Positions 12,023-23,535 of a DNA stretch of 64,000 nucleotides are shown in pieces. The first letter of the stretch is position 1, and every line of letters starts with the position of its first letter. The stretch comes from Sabellastarte sp. h YS-2021. Its lineage: Eukaryota > Annelida > Polychaeta > Sabellida > Sabellidae. A program made the position numbers and the translations under genes. The notes under the pieces were generated by a model that ran no database searches, was not told where the DNA came from, and saw nothing but the letters and a program-made list of their open reading frames with translations. Location: NCBI GenBank assembly GCA_964017235.1, contig OZ024938.1, forward strand, positions 10,159,454 to 10,223,453. Direction: 5' to 3'.

Positions 12023-12051
12023 TATATCCCCGACTTTCGTCTGGGGATATA
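12023..12051. repeat. Right-end hairpin of the nested element
   Basis: Nine-bp perfect stem TATATCCCC/GGGGATATA plus an inner GAC/GTC pair. It coincides with the element border deduced from the restored host sequence. Confidence 0.85.
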
Positions 12052-12429
12052 ATAAGTACTAAAACAAGACAATTCAGTAAACTAAAAATTATGAAGCTTT
12101 AAGACTTCTCCCATTTTGATATTCATTTGTATGGTCGAATTATGGTTTGAATGTTTTGAATATTACCCATACATACAGATGTGGCAATACATGCTTTTAT
12201 GTGGAGTCGGGGCAAAACCCGTGGCTCACATGATGCAATACCAAATGTTATAATGGGAAGTTGCCAAAGTAAAATGGTTATGAATTCTGACTTTAACAGT
12301 GCTTAATCTACATCAAAAGACTTCCAAATGTGCAACAACCAAGATTCAAGTAAAAAAATATGAGAGATACAAGAGAGATAAAATAGTATCCGATATCCCC
12401 GTAGAGAGATAAAATAGCATCAGATATGC

Positions 12430-13135
12430 AAGATCAAAAGTTAAATCAAGGTCACACCATGACGTTGTACACCTATAACCCCCGACCAATGTCCCTACCA
12501 AATGTCAACTTCCTGCACCTTATGGTTTACGAAATATAGCCCAGATAAGGCATTATAGGTCAAGGTCACTACGGCTAAGTCAAAGGTCAAATCAAGTTCA
12601 CACCATGACATTTTACATCTACACACCCTAGCCAATGTCCCTACCCAGTATCAACTTCCTACACCTTACGGATTCCAAAATATACCCCGGACAAGATTTT
12701 ATCGGTCAAGGTCACTACGGCAAGGTCAAAGGTCAAATCAAGGTTACACCATGACTTTGCACACCTACACCGCCTAACCAATGTCCCTACTAAGTATCAA
12801 GTTCCTACACTATATGGTTGCAGAGATATAGCCCTGACAAGATTTTATAGGTCAAGGTCACTACAGCAAGGTCAAAGGACAAATCAATGTCACACCATGA
12901 CATTGCACACCTACAACCCCTAACCAATGTCCCAACCAAGTATCAACTTCCTACACCTTAAGGTTTCCGAGATATAGCCCGAACAAGATTTTATAGGTCA
13001 AGGTCACTATGGCAAGGTCAAAGGTCAACAAGGTCACACCATAACATTGCACACCTACACCCCCTAACCAATGTCCCTACCCTCGTATCAACTTCCTACA
13101 CCTTATGGTTTCCGAGATACAGGCCGGACAAACTT
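12430..13135 (+). repeat. 146-bp satellite array (copy B core)
   Basis: AGGTCAAGGTCACTA-GG recurs at 12,557, 12,703, 12,849 and 12,995, a constant 146-bp step. A unit runs GTTGCACACCTACACC, AACCAATGTCCCTACC, ATCAACTTCCTACACC, GATATAGCCC-GACAAG, TATAGGTCAAGGTCACTA, AAGGTCAAAGGTCAAATCA. It contains the nuclear-receptor-like motifs TCAAGGTCA and AGGTCAAAGGTCA (DR1). Confidence 0.95.
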
Positions 13136-13212
13136 CTTCCCGCCGCCCGCCCACCCACCCATCCGGACACCATGGGTGAAAACAATACCCTGACAGCCCT
13201 TAAGGGCTATGG

Positions 13213-13495
13213 GGTAAAAATGTCAATCTTTAACTTGCAATAGCTCCTTTATTTCTGCATGGATTTGTATGTAACACACATGAGCAGAAGCGCTGTAAAA
13301 CGACTTTTCTAATGATATATAATACATATTTGTAGGTAACATAGTTTCTGAGATATTGGTGAAAAACAGGAAGTTGTCAACACTAGTTATCCATGGTACG
13401 GAGTCACTGCTGTATACAAAAAAAATATATCGCGCTCCGTATATCCGTCAATACGAACATATCAAATACGGACCGCAGTGGATAATAAAACAGAG
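13213..13495 (+). repeat. Interspersed repeat of about 270 bp, copy 2
   Basis: Collinear relative of 6255-6525. It abuts the tail of the 146-bp-repeat element. It includes ATCCATGGTACGGAG and the imperfect palindromic stretch around ATATATCGCGCTCCGTATAT. Confidence 0.75.
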
Positions 13496-14399
13496 GATTA
13501 GATTTACTAAGAGGTATGTACACTTCCATTTGCAACTGAATGACGAGCATTTCTTAACCATTACTCTACACTTCAATGAGTTCCCCAGTACTAGTTCTGC
13601 ATAAATGGTAATCCTACTCATCCACCATCCATTGGAAGGGGTCTTAAACCCACCACCAGATTATGCTCTGTTCAATGTAAAATTCACAAATGGTTTTATT
13701 CTTGTAAATGTACTCTCAACATTAATTTATAACCCTTATTAAACTTTATTAGCCGAAATGTAACTTTCAGGACTCAGGCCAACTGAACTATATTTCTATT
13801 TTTTTATAAGTTGAAGTAATCTGTAATAATCACGATAACAGGTTCCTCCAGTCAATCATTCCTCTGAACTAGATTCCAGCAGGAAAAGACGTCAAATATT
13901 CTCCCGTCAGAGAGTTGAACTTCAAGCACTGACACAGGCCCTCCCTAAAAACAACAGTTCTGAACCATGGACCAATCAATTTCCATCCATAATAAAATGA
14001 TTCCTTTACTATCATGTTATTTCTCCCTATCACCCGCTACTATTTGGACCCCAATTAGTCTGGACTTTATGGAAATTCAATATATATCCCACACATTTTT
14101 ACCAGGAAGAGGTGTTTTTTATCTCAATGACACTAATGTACTTACTGCAGCTCAAGAACTTTTCTCTGAAAAGGAATAAAAAATACACATCAAAAGAAGA
14201 GTGTGATAAATCACCTTGTACTGATGTATCTGCACTGAGACTGTTTAGTCAAGGTAACCAGGCATTGTTTAAACTATTGTTGGGTTCATACTTTTCCAGA
14301 CAAGCTGCGACATGCTTGGATCATCTCCCGTTGAATGGGGCACAAAAAATGAGGCTGGAAAGTGGGTGAGCAGACATGGCTATATTTTCCTCCTTAAGT
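13496..14399. other. No recognisable gene
   Basis: Two overlapping short frames (13,967-14,179 and 14,112-14,369) look like no known family, and I see no splice pattern that links them. Confidence 0.35.
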
Positions 14400-14409
14400 T
14401 TTTACTTGT

Positions 14410-14760
14410 TGATGTCACATTGAAAAATGACATGGCTGTGTCTATGATTCCGACAGGCTAAGGACCTCAGCAAAATTCTATGACACTGTATCCTAGCTAC
14501 TCAAAACTGAAGCTGTTCCATCTGTTAAACCAACACTTTTGACAATATTCCCAAATATTATTTATCTCAATACTGTTAGTCGTCTCATTTGTCAAAACAC
14601 TGTTACTAATATTCTCATTTAAATGTTGTTGGTAATATTAATAAAATTATATTTATATACCTTCATGGTTTATAACCTCAAGCCAGGGTAAAATTCTGCA
14701 TATACCATGCATGGTTTGTCTGGTGTTATTCCTATAATATAAACAATGATTATTGTAGCT
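14410..14760 (+). repeat. Interspersed repeat, copy 1 (pairs with 21.97-22.25 kb)
   Basis: Begins GACATGGCTGTGTC and ends with CATGGTTTATAACCTCAAGCC, a TACCATG-ATGGTTTGTC block and GT-ATTCCTATA. The same start and end blocks occur at 21,978-22,243, while the middles differ in length and sequence. Confidence 0.6.
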
Positions 14761-15373
14761 CTACGAGGTTGCATCACTGAAGCACTAATAGGATCTGACG
14801 ACTCTTAACATCATCCTCAATCCAAAGTGAATATTAAAAGAACATGAAGGAATGGCTCAAAAAGGTAATATAAAGGATGGAGTAGCTGAATGGTCTGTAA
14901 AGGATAAGAAATGATATACAAACTAATTCCCAAAGTGATTCTGTGATGTTCATTATTTAATGCTGGGATCAAAGCCACACAGAATCAGTGAGGAACACGA
15001 AAAAACTCCCAAGTAATATAAGGAACAGCTACCAATCATCAAGGAACAATTAAGACTCACTTAGGAAGTACTTACAAATGTCGTTGAAATCGTATAACAA
15101 TATATTTACTCTGCAAATGCACTGGAAAACTAGAAATAGGACGCCCTGTTGATAGTAGGTGCGAATAGAAACAGGATAGCATAGAAGAACACACATTATC
15201 ATGTGTAATGTCCACCCCATGAACCTTGCCCAAATTGTACAGTAGTCTTACAAGACCCTGTTTCATTTGTAAAATATATCAATGATGCTTAAATATTTAT
15301 TAGTGTAGATGTAAATTATTTCAGCTTCATGCCTTTTTGCATTGGTTGGGTTGAAAATTTTGACGAAATCACT
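14761..15373. other. No gene recognised; satellite remnant at right edge
   Basis: The last 25 nt (GGGTTGAAAATTTTGACG, AAATCACT) match a monomer of the GGCCGCC satellite that resumes after the transposon at 15,374-17,607. The rest holds nothing I can identify. Confidence 0.4.
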
Positions 15374-17607
15374 CCCAGATAGCAAGACGCTAGTGGGCCA
15401 CCGTTGGCTATGGGTGGCAAAATATAGCTTGTGGGCCACCACTGAGCCACTGGTGGCCCACTGACTGCATTTTTTTCAAAATTTTAAAGCATTATAAACA
15501 ACTTCAAAAGCAACCTCAAATACTGTTTTTTGACATATTATTTAACAATATTCAATGTTAAAAACACATTATTTCAAAATATAAATACATTGCGTGGCCC
15601 ACTGTTGGCCCACCAACTACCAGAGTCAGTGGCTGTAGCTCAGGTACCAGCCTACACCCACTGGTGTAAAATCCTGGGAAAAATTAGATAAAATATGTGT
15701 TTTCTTTCACTTAACATAAGTTAATGTCATTTTTTAACAAACTTATTCTGTATTCCTTCATTTTGCTCAGTCAGTCTTTTCTCCACTTTATTACTTTATA
15801 TATTACTTGCTTACATATTTGCCACAGGTGGTCCATCAATGGTCCACCCACTACATAAGTAGTACATGACCCATGATGGGCAGCCAGTGGGCCACTGGTG
15901 GCACATATATATATATATTTTTAGTGAAGGTTAAAGAAAGATATTTTCATTTTTTCCTTTTGACATAAATTTGTTTTTTGATGAAACCTAAAACTATCGC
16001 AGAATTTGTTTTTGTCTGACACATGCAACTATTATCTGAAGGAGTTATACTTAGTTGGTGGACCAATGGTGGTCCTCTGGTGGCTACACCTCAAGCTCTG
16101 CTGAACGGCATTTGTTTTGACAGATCTTGAAGAGAGGCTGTCTTGGCTTAAATTCATTTGTTTCAAGTGAATTACTTTCCAAAAGTAGCTGTTCTGAATT
16201 TTATTACATAAAAAAATTGTAAGATTTGCCACTGGTTGTCCATCAGTGGTCCACATTCTGCCTGCATGGTACACATACTGTTGGCCCACCGGTGGCCCAC
16301 AGACGGCAAAGTAATTGGATACTTTATGTATGTGTCTGTATATCACCGAGACACCAACATTTTTAAATAACAGATGTCACATCACTGCCTTAATATATAT
16401 TTCTTTTCTTCCCATTCTTGGGCCACAAATTTCTTCCAAGATTTACCACTGGCAGCCCACGAACTATATCAGTGGTATATAAGCTATGATCGATGGGCCA
16501 CTGATATGAATTTTCTAATTTCCACCCGGATTTTAGATCTAATCAATAAAATCATCTGATAATTACACAGAAAAGTTAACAGAAGTGAAAGTTTCCCCTG
16601 TAAACAAACCATAAAACATGTACAGGAGAAAAATATGATATTAAATCCTATTAATTGGGGTTGAGGTGTAGCCACCACTGGACGACCCTTGGTCCACTAG
16701 CTGCAATATGTATGTGTCCTATAAAATATAAAGTTTCTTAAGTTGAAAGGAATAATTACCCATGAAATATATTCTAATCAGTGGCCGAATTACCCATGCC
16801 AACCAAAACTCAGGCTGCCAAGGTTGGGCCAACGATGGGCCAATGGTGGCTTTTTATTCAAGATGGCGGCGAGCAATAATAGGGGATATTGAGACACTTG
16901 GTAAAAAATTATTTATTATGGTATGTCTAAAAATCATATTTCAGTGGGCCCACAATTTTTAACTAACTATTTAACAATTTTAGACATAAAAATAACATTC
17001 TCTTTAGAAATTCACAGTAAGAAAAGTTGCTTTTGAACATTATAATTTTATTATTTGACTATGGAACATATCATCCTAAGATACTGTTCCACCATTGTTT
17101 ATGTTTGGTCATGTGACTTATCAGGGATTCCCTTAACTAAAATCCACCCACAATCTGTCAATTATTTGCTTTCTGTTAAACAATGGCCACATAACTTCAT
17201 GTTGCAATCTGATTGGCTGATGCTATATTATAGTGGTAGTAAAATTTTACCAGTGGCTTGCCAATGTCAGACTGACACATCCACCGGCCAAAAAGCCAGT
17301 GAGCCACTCATGGGCCACTAGTAAACCTTATTGTTGGCTGCCAACAGTGGGCCACTGTCTATCAGCTGGTCATGCCACCAGAGAACCACCTTTGATGGCA
17401 CCCAACAGTGGGCCACTGGTGGACCACCGGTCAACCTTGTCGGCTACTGAAGGTGGGCCACTGGTGGGCCAATAGAAAAGCTTATCATAGGCTGCCGACA
17501 GTGGGCCACTGAAGGACCATCAGAAAACCTTATTGTCGGCTACCAACAGTGGACCACTGCCTATCAGCCGGTCACGCCAACGGCCCTACAGAGTCTTGCT
17601 ATCTGGG
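15374..17607. mobile_element. Non-autonomous DNA transposon, 15-bp TIRs, GGGCCAC subterminal motifs
   Basis: Perfect terminal repeats CCCAGATAGCAAGAC / GTCTTGCTATCTGGG. The interior is peppered with GTGGGCCACTGGTGG-type motifs in both orientations, densest near the ends (15,390-15,620 and 17,250-17,590), as expected for subterminal transposase-binding sites. The flanks are two halves of one satellite monomer (..CGAAATCACT and ATCTTGCACGG..). No duplication of the target is visible; about two bases (CT) of the expected monomer are absent. Short open frames inside read through the motif repeats and are not genes. Superfamily undecided. Confidence 0.8.
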
Positions 17608-18480
17608 ATCTTGCACGGTTAAGAAGATAGAAGCAAATTCCTGTTTTTCTATTTTTGGCAAAAATTTGAAAATTCAAAATGGCCGCCATTTTTGGGAAAA
17701 GGAAAATTTTTTTGAAAATTGCCAAGAGTACATTTCTTAGATACCCTATGGGTCGAAAATTTCAACGAAATAACTCTATTTTGCACGGTTAAGGCCAGTT
17801 TGTGTTTTTCCATTTTGGGCAAAAATTCGAAAATTCAAAATGGCCGCCATATGTGGGGAGGGGAAAAATTTTTGAAAATTGCAAAGAGTACATTTCTTAG
17901 ATACCCCTTGGGTCGAAAATTTCGACGAAATCGCTCTATCTCGCATGGTTAAGGAGATAGAAGCAAATTTGTGTTTTGTCATTGTTGGCAAAAATTCAAA
18001 ATGGCCGCCATTTTTGGGGAGGGGAAAATTTTTTGAAAATTGCAAATATTACATTCCTTAGATACCCTGTGGGTTGAAAATTTCAACGAAATCGCTCTAT
18101 CTCGCATGGTTAAGGAGATAGAAGAAAATTTGTGTTTTGCCATTTTTGGTAAAAATTCGAAAATTCAAAATGGCCGCCATTTTGGGGGGGGGGGGGGAAT
18201 TTTTGGAAAATTGTAAAGATTACACTCCTTAGATACCCTGTGGGTCGAAAATTTCGACGAAATCGCTCTATCTCGCACGGTTAAGGAGATAGAAGCAAAT
18301 TTGTGTTTTGCCATTTTTGGCAAAAATTCGAAAATTCAAAATGGCCGCCATTTTTGGGGAGGGGAAATTTTTTTTGAAAATTGCAAAGAGTACACTCCTT
18401 AGATACCCTGTGGGTTGAAAATTTCGACGAAATCGCTCTATCTCGCACGGTTTAGGAGATATGAGCACATTTGCCTTTTT
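17608..18480 (+). repeat. GGCCGCC satellite, 160-171-bp unit, about five copies
   Basis: GGGT(C/T)GAAAATTTC recurs near 17,751, 17,911, 18,072, 18,243 and 18,413. Each unit contains CGCTCTATCTCGCACGGTTA, CAAAATGGCCGCCATTTT and a G-run that varies in length (13 or more G at 18,184). Open frames of 60-89 codons on both strands here are periodic satellite artefacts. Confidence 0.9.
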
Positions 18481-18879
18481 CAGTATTCAAAATAGCCAAT
18501 TACTCATTTATTTAATTAATTACTCACTCATCTATGACGCAATTCCCCCCAAAAGCAATCCCATACAAGCTATTAACCCAATGAACCTCCATACCAAATT
18601 TCAGAAAGCTAGGCTTAATAGCATTCCTTAAAATGTCTGGAAACCAAAGAGCTACTCAAAAGTAGCAAAGTAGCTATTACTCAGGTAGCTATAGAGCTAT
18701 TATCACCAAAAGCAATCCCATACAAGCTATTAACCCAATAAACCTGCATGCCAAATTGGGTAAAGATAGGATAAGAACTGTTGCCTAAAGCATCTGGAAA
18801 CCAAGTGGGACGCCGGACGCCGGATGGCGGAAAAAGCAAAAATAATATATCCACCCCCCAGTGGGGTGGACTTAATACT
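18481..18879 (+). repeat. Array-flanking spacer ending in a hairpin
   Basis: Contains AAAAGCAATCCCATACAAGC twice, then a GACGCCGGACGCCGGA run and a hairpin with 8-bp stems TCCACCCC/GGGGTGGA at 18,850-18,870. The same tail order, with the same AAAAAGCAAAAAT spacer, occurs at 19,735-19,842. I read this as the right end of a hairpin-ended element. Confidence 0.7.
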
Positions 18880-19410
18880 TTCCTACTACCCTACGGGTCA
18901 AAAATTCTGTCCAAATCGCTCTATCTCTTACGGTTTCTGAGATATTAAGAATTTTTCGTTTTTCGCAAAAATTCAAGATGGCCGCCAAAAGTGGCGAAAA
19001 TTGAAATTTTTTAATTTTGTACAGAATACTTTTCTACTACCCTGTGAGTCAAAAATTCTGTCCAAATCGCTCTATCTCTTACGGTTTCTGAGATCTTAAG
19101 ATTTTTTCGTTTTTCGCAAAAATTCAAATATGGCCGCCAAAAGTGGCGAAAATTGAAAATTTTCAATTTTGCACAGAATACTCTTCTACTACCCTGTGAG
19201 TCAAAAATTGTGTCGAAATCGCTCTATCTCTTACAGTTTCCAAGATATTAAGATTCTTTCATTTTTCGCAAAAAATTAAGATGGCCGCCAAAAGTGGCGA
19301 AAATTGAAATTTTTTAAAATTTTGTATAGAATACTTTTCTACTACCCTGTGGGTCAAAAATTCTGTCGAAATCGCTCTATCTCTTACGGTTTCTGAGATA
19401 TTAGCAAATT
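18880..19410 (+). repeat. GGCCGCC satellite, variant with 152-bp unit
   Basis: TACCCTGTG(A/G)GTCAAAAATT recurs at steps of 151-153 bp (18,895, 19,046, 19,198, 19,351). Units carry CGCTCTATCTCTTACGGTTT, AAGATGGCCGCCAAAAGTGG and GGCGAAAATTGAAA. It is closer to the array at 29.0-29.7 kb than to its neighbour. Confidence 0.9.
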
Positions 19411-19850
19411 ACTCAAAAGTAGTACTGAAAATACACAATGAAGTACCTAAATGGCTATTACTCATGTACTGACAAAGCTATCAGTCCCAAATGCAATACC
19501 AAGCGAGCTATGGACATAACAATCTTGTATTCAAAATTGTAGTAAAATATCTTTAATTATTTTGGCTTAAATGCACGGAAACCAATGGGTACTGAAAATA
19601 GCTGTACTTAAGTACTTTTTACTCAGTAAGCAAAAGAGGTACAACAGCCAAAAGCAATCCTAAGCAAGCTACTGACCCAATAAGCCTGCACACCAAATTT
19701 GGTGACAATAGCTCTAATACTTTTCCTTTAAATGAGCGGAAACCATGCGTGACGCCGGACATCGGACGCCTGACGCCGGACATCGGACAACGGACGGCAG
19801 AAAAAGCAAAAATATTATATATCCACCCCCCAGGGGGGTGGACATAATTA
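19411..19850 (+). repeat. Right end of a hairpin-ended element
   Basis: AGTAC-rich spacer, then GACGCCGGACATCGGACGCC, further GAC-rich repeats, AAAAAGCAAAAAT and a near-perfect palindrome with 10-bp arms (TCCACCCCCC/GGGGGGTGGA) at 19,822-19,842. Two frames read through this tail on opposite strands and are not credible. Confidence 0.75.
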
Positions 19851-20052
19851 CGTATTGCACCAAACTTTTGGGAACAATGGCTGACTCGAAAGATAAAGAA
19901 TATTCAGACACTTATTGTGAACAGTGTCAAACCATATCTAGAACAACTCCACTGGCTCCCAATTTCATATTGTATTCTTTCTAAATACAAACTCCTTACT
20001 TTTAAGCTAGTTATAAATTTCTCTTAACCTTCATATTTGTTATTGTTAATTA

Positions 20053-20277
20053 GAGTAAGAAATCTAAAATTCGCCACATATCTGAAATTCGCCACATGTG
20101 AAAATACTAATAAAATAAATGAATTGTGGTGAGATTTGTTGACGGTATAGTAAATTAAGGCTTTTTGAACTGAAAAATACCAATTTTTAGACAAAAACAT
20201 AAGTTTCTTCATAAAATTAACTAAGGTTTTAGAGGTGGCGAATTTTAGATTCCTGCCAAATTTTAGATTTCTTACTC
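20053..20277 (-). mobile_element. 225-bp MITE, copy 2
   Basis: Same family and exact length as the copy at 4468, in opposite orientation, with TA on both sides. One subterminal GGCGAA motif is mutated to GCCAAA. The 122-codon frame across it is a translation of the MITE. Confidence 0.9.
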
Positions 20278-21815
20278 TAAGTGTAGCAGTCTCGCAGAGC
20301 CTCAAGGAAATTACAACCAAATTGTTTGTCACACTTTTGAGTAGATGGATGAAAACTGATACATAATGACAGACTTTAAAACTTTTCTGCAAAAGTTTAT
20401 TTTTGAAAGAAATAAGACGGTTGGTAAAATATCAGAAAAATAGTTTGTATAAATGTCACCGACCAACGGACAAATCTATTCATTGATATGGGGAAGCTCT
20501 GTATGAATATATACATATAGAAAATTTAATATGGTAAATGAAGAGTAAATGATACTATTTTGTTTGTACAAAACCCTATTTTTGAGTGTAAAAAAAGTCT
20601 TAGACTACTAACTGTTCAGTACATTGATACCTCAGTTCAGCAAGTTGGGTTATTTACAGTCTCAAGCACATTTGTTGTGCTTCCCCCTCACTCCCCTCCT
20701 CAGAAACCTTACTCCCAAATCCTCCTTAGATCATTGTATGCAGACCAGTAGAAGTCATCAATCAATAGGTACAAGGAACTGAGTACAAAGGGCAATTTGA
20801 TTGGTTACTACATTCATTGTAGTAGACTGACAGACCGCCCATTGGAGTGTATATTCAGACGTCAGCTATGACATCATGATGACATCCCTACAAGGCCAAC
20901 ATAATTGATGTTTACGTTTTACACTGAAGTACCAAGAACTCTAACTTCTCATATTTAGTCAACATTTTACAGCTAAGGATTTAGCTTGTTACTTCATGAT
21001 CTTCTCAGACTTTTACATTTTTCTGATTTAATGTTAGTGCCTGATGTCTGAACATTTTATGTTCTCCAGAACAAAGGTTGTCCATTCATTTGGAAATTGT
21101 ATTATTGTTAACATATATTTATTTTATCACCAATACAATTAGAAAAAAAGTACTTGTAGAGTGCAAGCCTCTGTTAAAGCAGTCAATTATGCCCTGATAT
21201 TGTAATCTGACCAAACTACTGATTTTTCATTATAGTACTTACAATGGGATAGCATGACCATCATGAAAATCACTGAAAATGGGACATTTGAAAAATTCTT
21301 GATTTTTTTGTATCTGATCCAGACCATTCTTAAAATGTAATTCTATTCTGTTCTATTCTAGACTTTATATTGCTTAATCTCTGCCAATGCGGACTCCACA
21401 ATTAAAATGTTATCACTTCTTCCTTCAACCAGGCATTTAACTAACATTAAAAATTTATAAAGATATGTTCATTACTTTTGGTGGACTTATGAACACAAAC
21501 ATACAGACACATAAACAAATCCAATAACATAAGCTCCCTGGATTAAACAAAATAAGCAACACGTGACTCTATGTGTAAAAATTATGTACACGCACCAGTA
21601 GGTTGCAGGAATTTGACAAATTTTGAACAAAGGGTGTTTTGAGTCATTGTTTCTTTTGGAATAATGTGTTCTATAAAAGTTAGGAAATCTGATCAAAAGA
21701 ATCAAGCCATGACAACTACTAAAATATTAAATGATATCACTAGAAGTTGTCTGTGTATTTCTCTCAATCCATATTAAATCCAAGTTCAGTAAGCCCCCCT
21801 TTTAACAGATGGAGG
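20278..21815. other. No gene recognised; old interspersed repeat
   Basis: 21,265-21,480 shares phrases with 4.9-5.5 kb. There is nothing else I can name. Confidence 0.35.
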
Positions 21816-21819
21816 CCAT

Positions 21820-21935
21820 ATTGGGATGAGATATGTCAGCAGTATTTGTCACACACTATTAGAAGCTGGAATCAAACCCACAATCACAGGGGCCAAACCC
21901 AAGACCAATCACCACTGGACCTGACTATGGCATCA
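21820..21935 (-). repeat. tRNA-derived SINE fragment
   Basis: The minus strand reads AGGTCCAGTGGTGATTGGTC (A-box like) and TGTGGGTTTGATTCCAGC (B-box like). Spacing is tRNA-like. Confidence 0.5.
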
Positions 21936-21964
21936 ATCACCATATGCATGTTGTAAAGAGCATG

Positions 21965-22250
21965 AAAATGATTCTAAGATGACATGGCTGTGTCACTGTA
22001 TCTGATTGGCTGAAAAACTATATGGTAAATTTCTGTATACAATTTTTATTGTTGGCTGTTCCAATAATAACCCTCTGCAAAGAATAATGGATGAAACAGC
22101 CTTAATAAAAATTGTTTTTATCATCAAATTTGTAAGTATTAATAATATTAAAATATTTTAACCTTTGGGGTTTACAACATCAAACCATGGTAACATCCTG
22201 TGTGTACCATGGTTTGTCAGTGTCATTCCTATAGTAATAGGTGTCTCTAT
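21965..22250 (+). repeat. Interspersed repeat, copy 2, with CCATGG hairpin
   Basis: Starts GACATGGCTGTGTC and ends GT-ATTCCTATAGTAAT like the copy at 14.4 kb. Near its end AAACCATGGTA and TACCATGGTTT form an 11-bp perfect stem with a 12-nt loop. Confidence 0.65.
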
Positions 22251-23535
22251 TACCTTTAAGTTCACACTACATGTGCTGGTCTCATGCGCTTAATATACGA
22301 GTGACACAATCTGTCCCTGCCTGGGCTCCTGTCTAATTTGGACATGCTTCATTTAAGGGTAGGCCATCTACTAGACTTTCCTTAAGTATATGAAGACTGA
22401 ATCACTTTTTTTCCTGAATTTGGTGCTTGTATTTCATCAGACAGTTGGAACCCCACCCTTCAGGTGGATTTATAATCATGATTCCATGTATGTCAGATTT
22501 GGTGGAATAAAAAATACAAAGTGCAAGTCTAGCCATCTACATGAGGTCATGGTAGTTTTATATATTTTTGAAATGTAAGTTAAAAAAACCCACCACAAGC
22601 TGGCCATTACACTGCAATTTCTCATCATGAGCTATTTATAAGACTGGTGTACCTTCTGAATTTGGTCAACAATTTTAACTGACCCCTTAATATGAGGATA
22701 ACGGGTGTAAGGCAACCCCAAAACCAAATTTGAACAGGAAACACTGATAGACTGGGAATTAAAACAATAGGCAAATAGGATCATTGTTTTTGAGATGTTT
22801 CTCTGTCGCTCTGTGTACATGAGACCAGGGTATTAATATGATCAACTTTTCATCAACGCTCTAACTTTTCTACACTCAATTCAAGACCACCTGAACCCAA
22901 TATAATGATTCATATATATCTTATTTATTGTATTTCAATATTTTAAACACCTGCATTCAAATGTCTTAATTTAATATTTATAGAGTCTGAAACTCGTGTT
23001 GCAAATTATTGCATTTTCTAAAGGAATCTAAATTTTCGTATTATTTGAACACGACACCGTACTCGTTTTTAATTGATTTCTGACATTATTCCTCAAACTA
23101 CTTGACATTTGCTTGTTGTTAACTCTTGACTGTTTTATATCTTTACTCTAGAGTATAGATTTCATTTTCAATTTTTGAAATGTTAAAGGAAACAAAAGCC
23201 ACTGTGTATACCCTATCATTGCAAGGCATTTTGATTCAAATTACATGCATCTGTGGGTTGAAGAATGTCATAAAGTTCCCATGTACCCCTTCCTTACAAT
23301 CTTAAGTCCTTTTTAAGGATATTTTCAGCAGGCATGTTTGCAGTTTTTTGGTAATTACCAGCATGTTATGTTTACACAGTCAGTAGCATCAGAAATATAC
23401 CAGTAACATTGGGTGTGAAGTCATTCAAAGTCACAGCACAGGAGTGAGTGCAACCTTTTTACAACTTTTGACAATTACATGCAGGTATGACCCTAGATTA
23501 ACCAGATGCACAGCCACTGAAGTTGAAACAGGATA
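22251..23535. other. No recognisable gene
   Basis: AT-rich. Two 62-codon frames (22,390-22,578 and 22,632-22,820) have no recognisable content. Confidence 0.35.

Larger units (their letters stand above)
8805..12051 (+). mobile_element. Hairpin-ended element with 351-bp tandem core (nested)
   Basis: Left end: AACTAGA, then a hairpin (TTGG+GCC pairing with GGC+CCAA, one bulge), then ATATCCCCAGAC. Right end: a CGGCGGCGG run, then a hairpin with 9-bp stems TATATCCCC/GGGGATATA whose outer arm reads GTCTGGGGATAT, the inverse of the left ATATCCCCAGAC. Joining the flanks (GTAAAG + ATAAGTACTAAAAC) restores the host sequence seen at 58.07 kb, so both borders are fixed independently. No target-site duplication is visible. 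No coding capacity. Confidence 0.8.
8624..13212 (+). mobile_element. 146-bp-repeat element, copy B, split by a nested insertion
   Basis: The head (ATAGCATCAGAGATGCCCGT, CACAGCCTGGGG, CATGAGATATAGAAGTAG) runs to position 8804 and resumes at 12,052 (ATAAGTACTAAAACAAGACA), following the order seen in uninterrupted copies at 23.7 and 58.0 kb. Next come an extra non-family stretch, five 146-bp core monomers (12,430-13,135) and a tail: CCCGCCGCCCGCCC, CCATCCGGACACCATGGGTG, AAAACAATACCC, then the palindrome AGCCCTTAAGGGCT. No open frame. The tandem core recalls pearl/HINE-type elements of oysters, but I have not verified any match. Confidence 0.75.

Noticed and set aside
17719-18468. Several 60-89-codon frames on both strands
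   Set aside because: They repeat with the satellite period and translate the same monomer, so they are not genes.
20024-20392. 122-codon frame similar to one at 4533-4718
   Set aside because: The similarity is explained by two copies of the 225-bp MITE.
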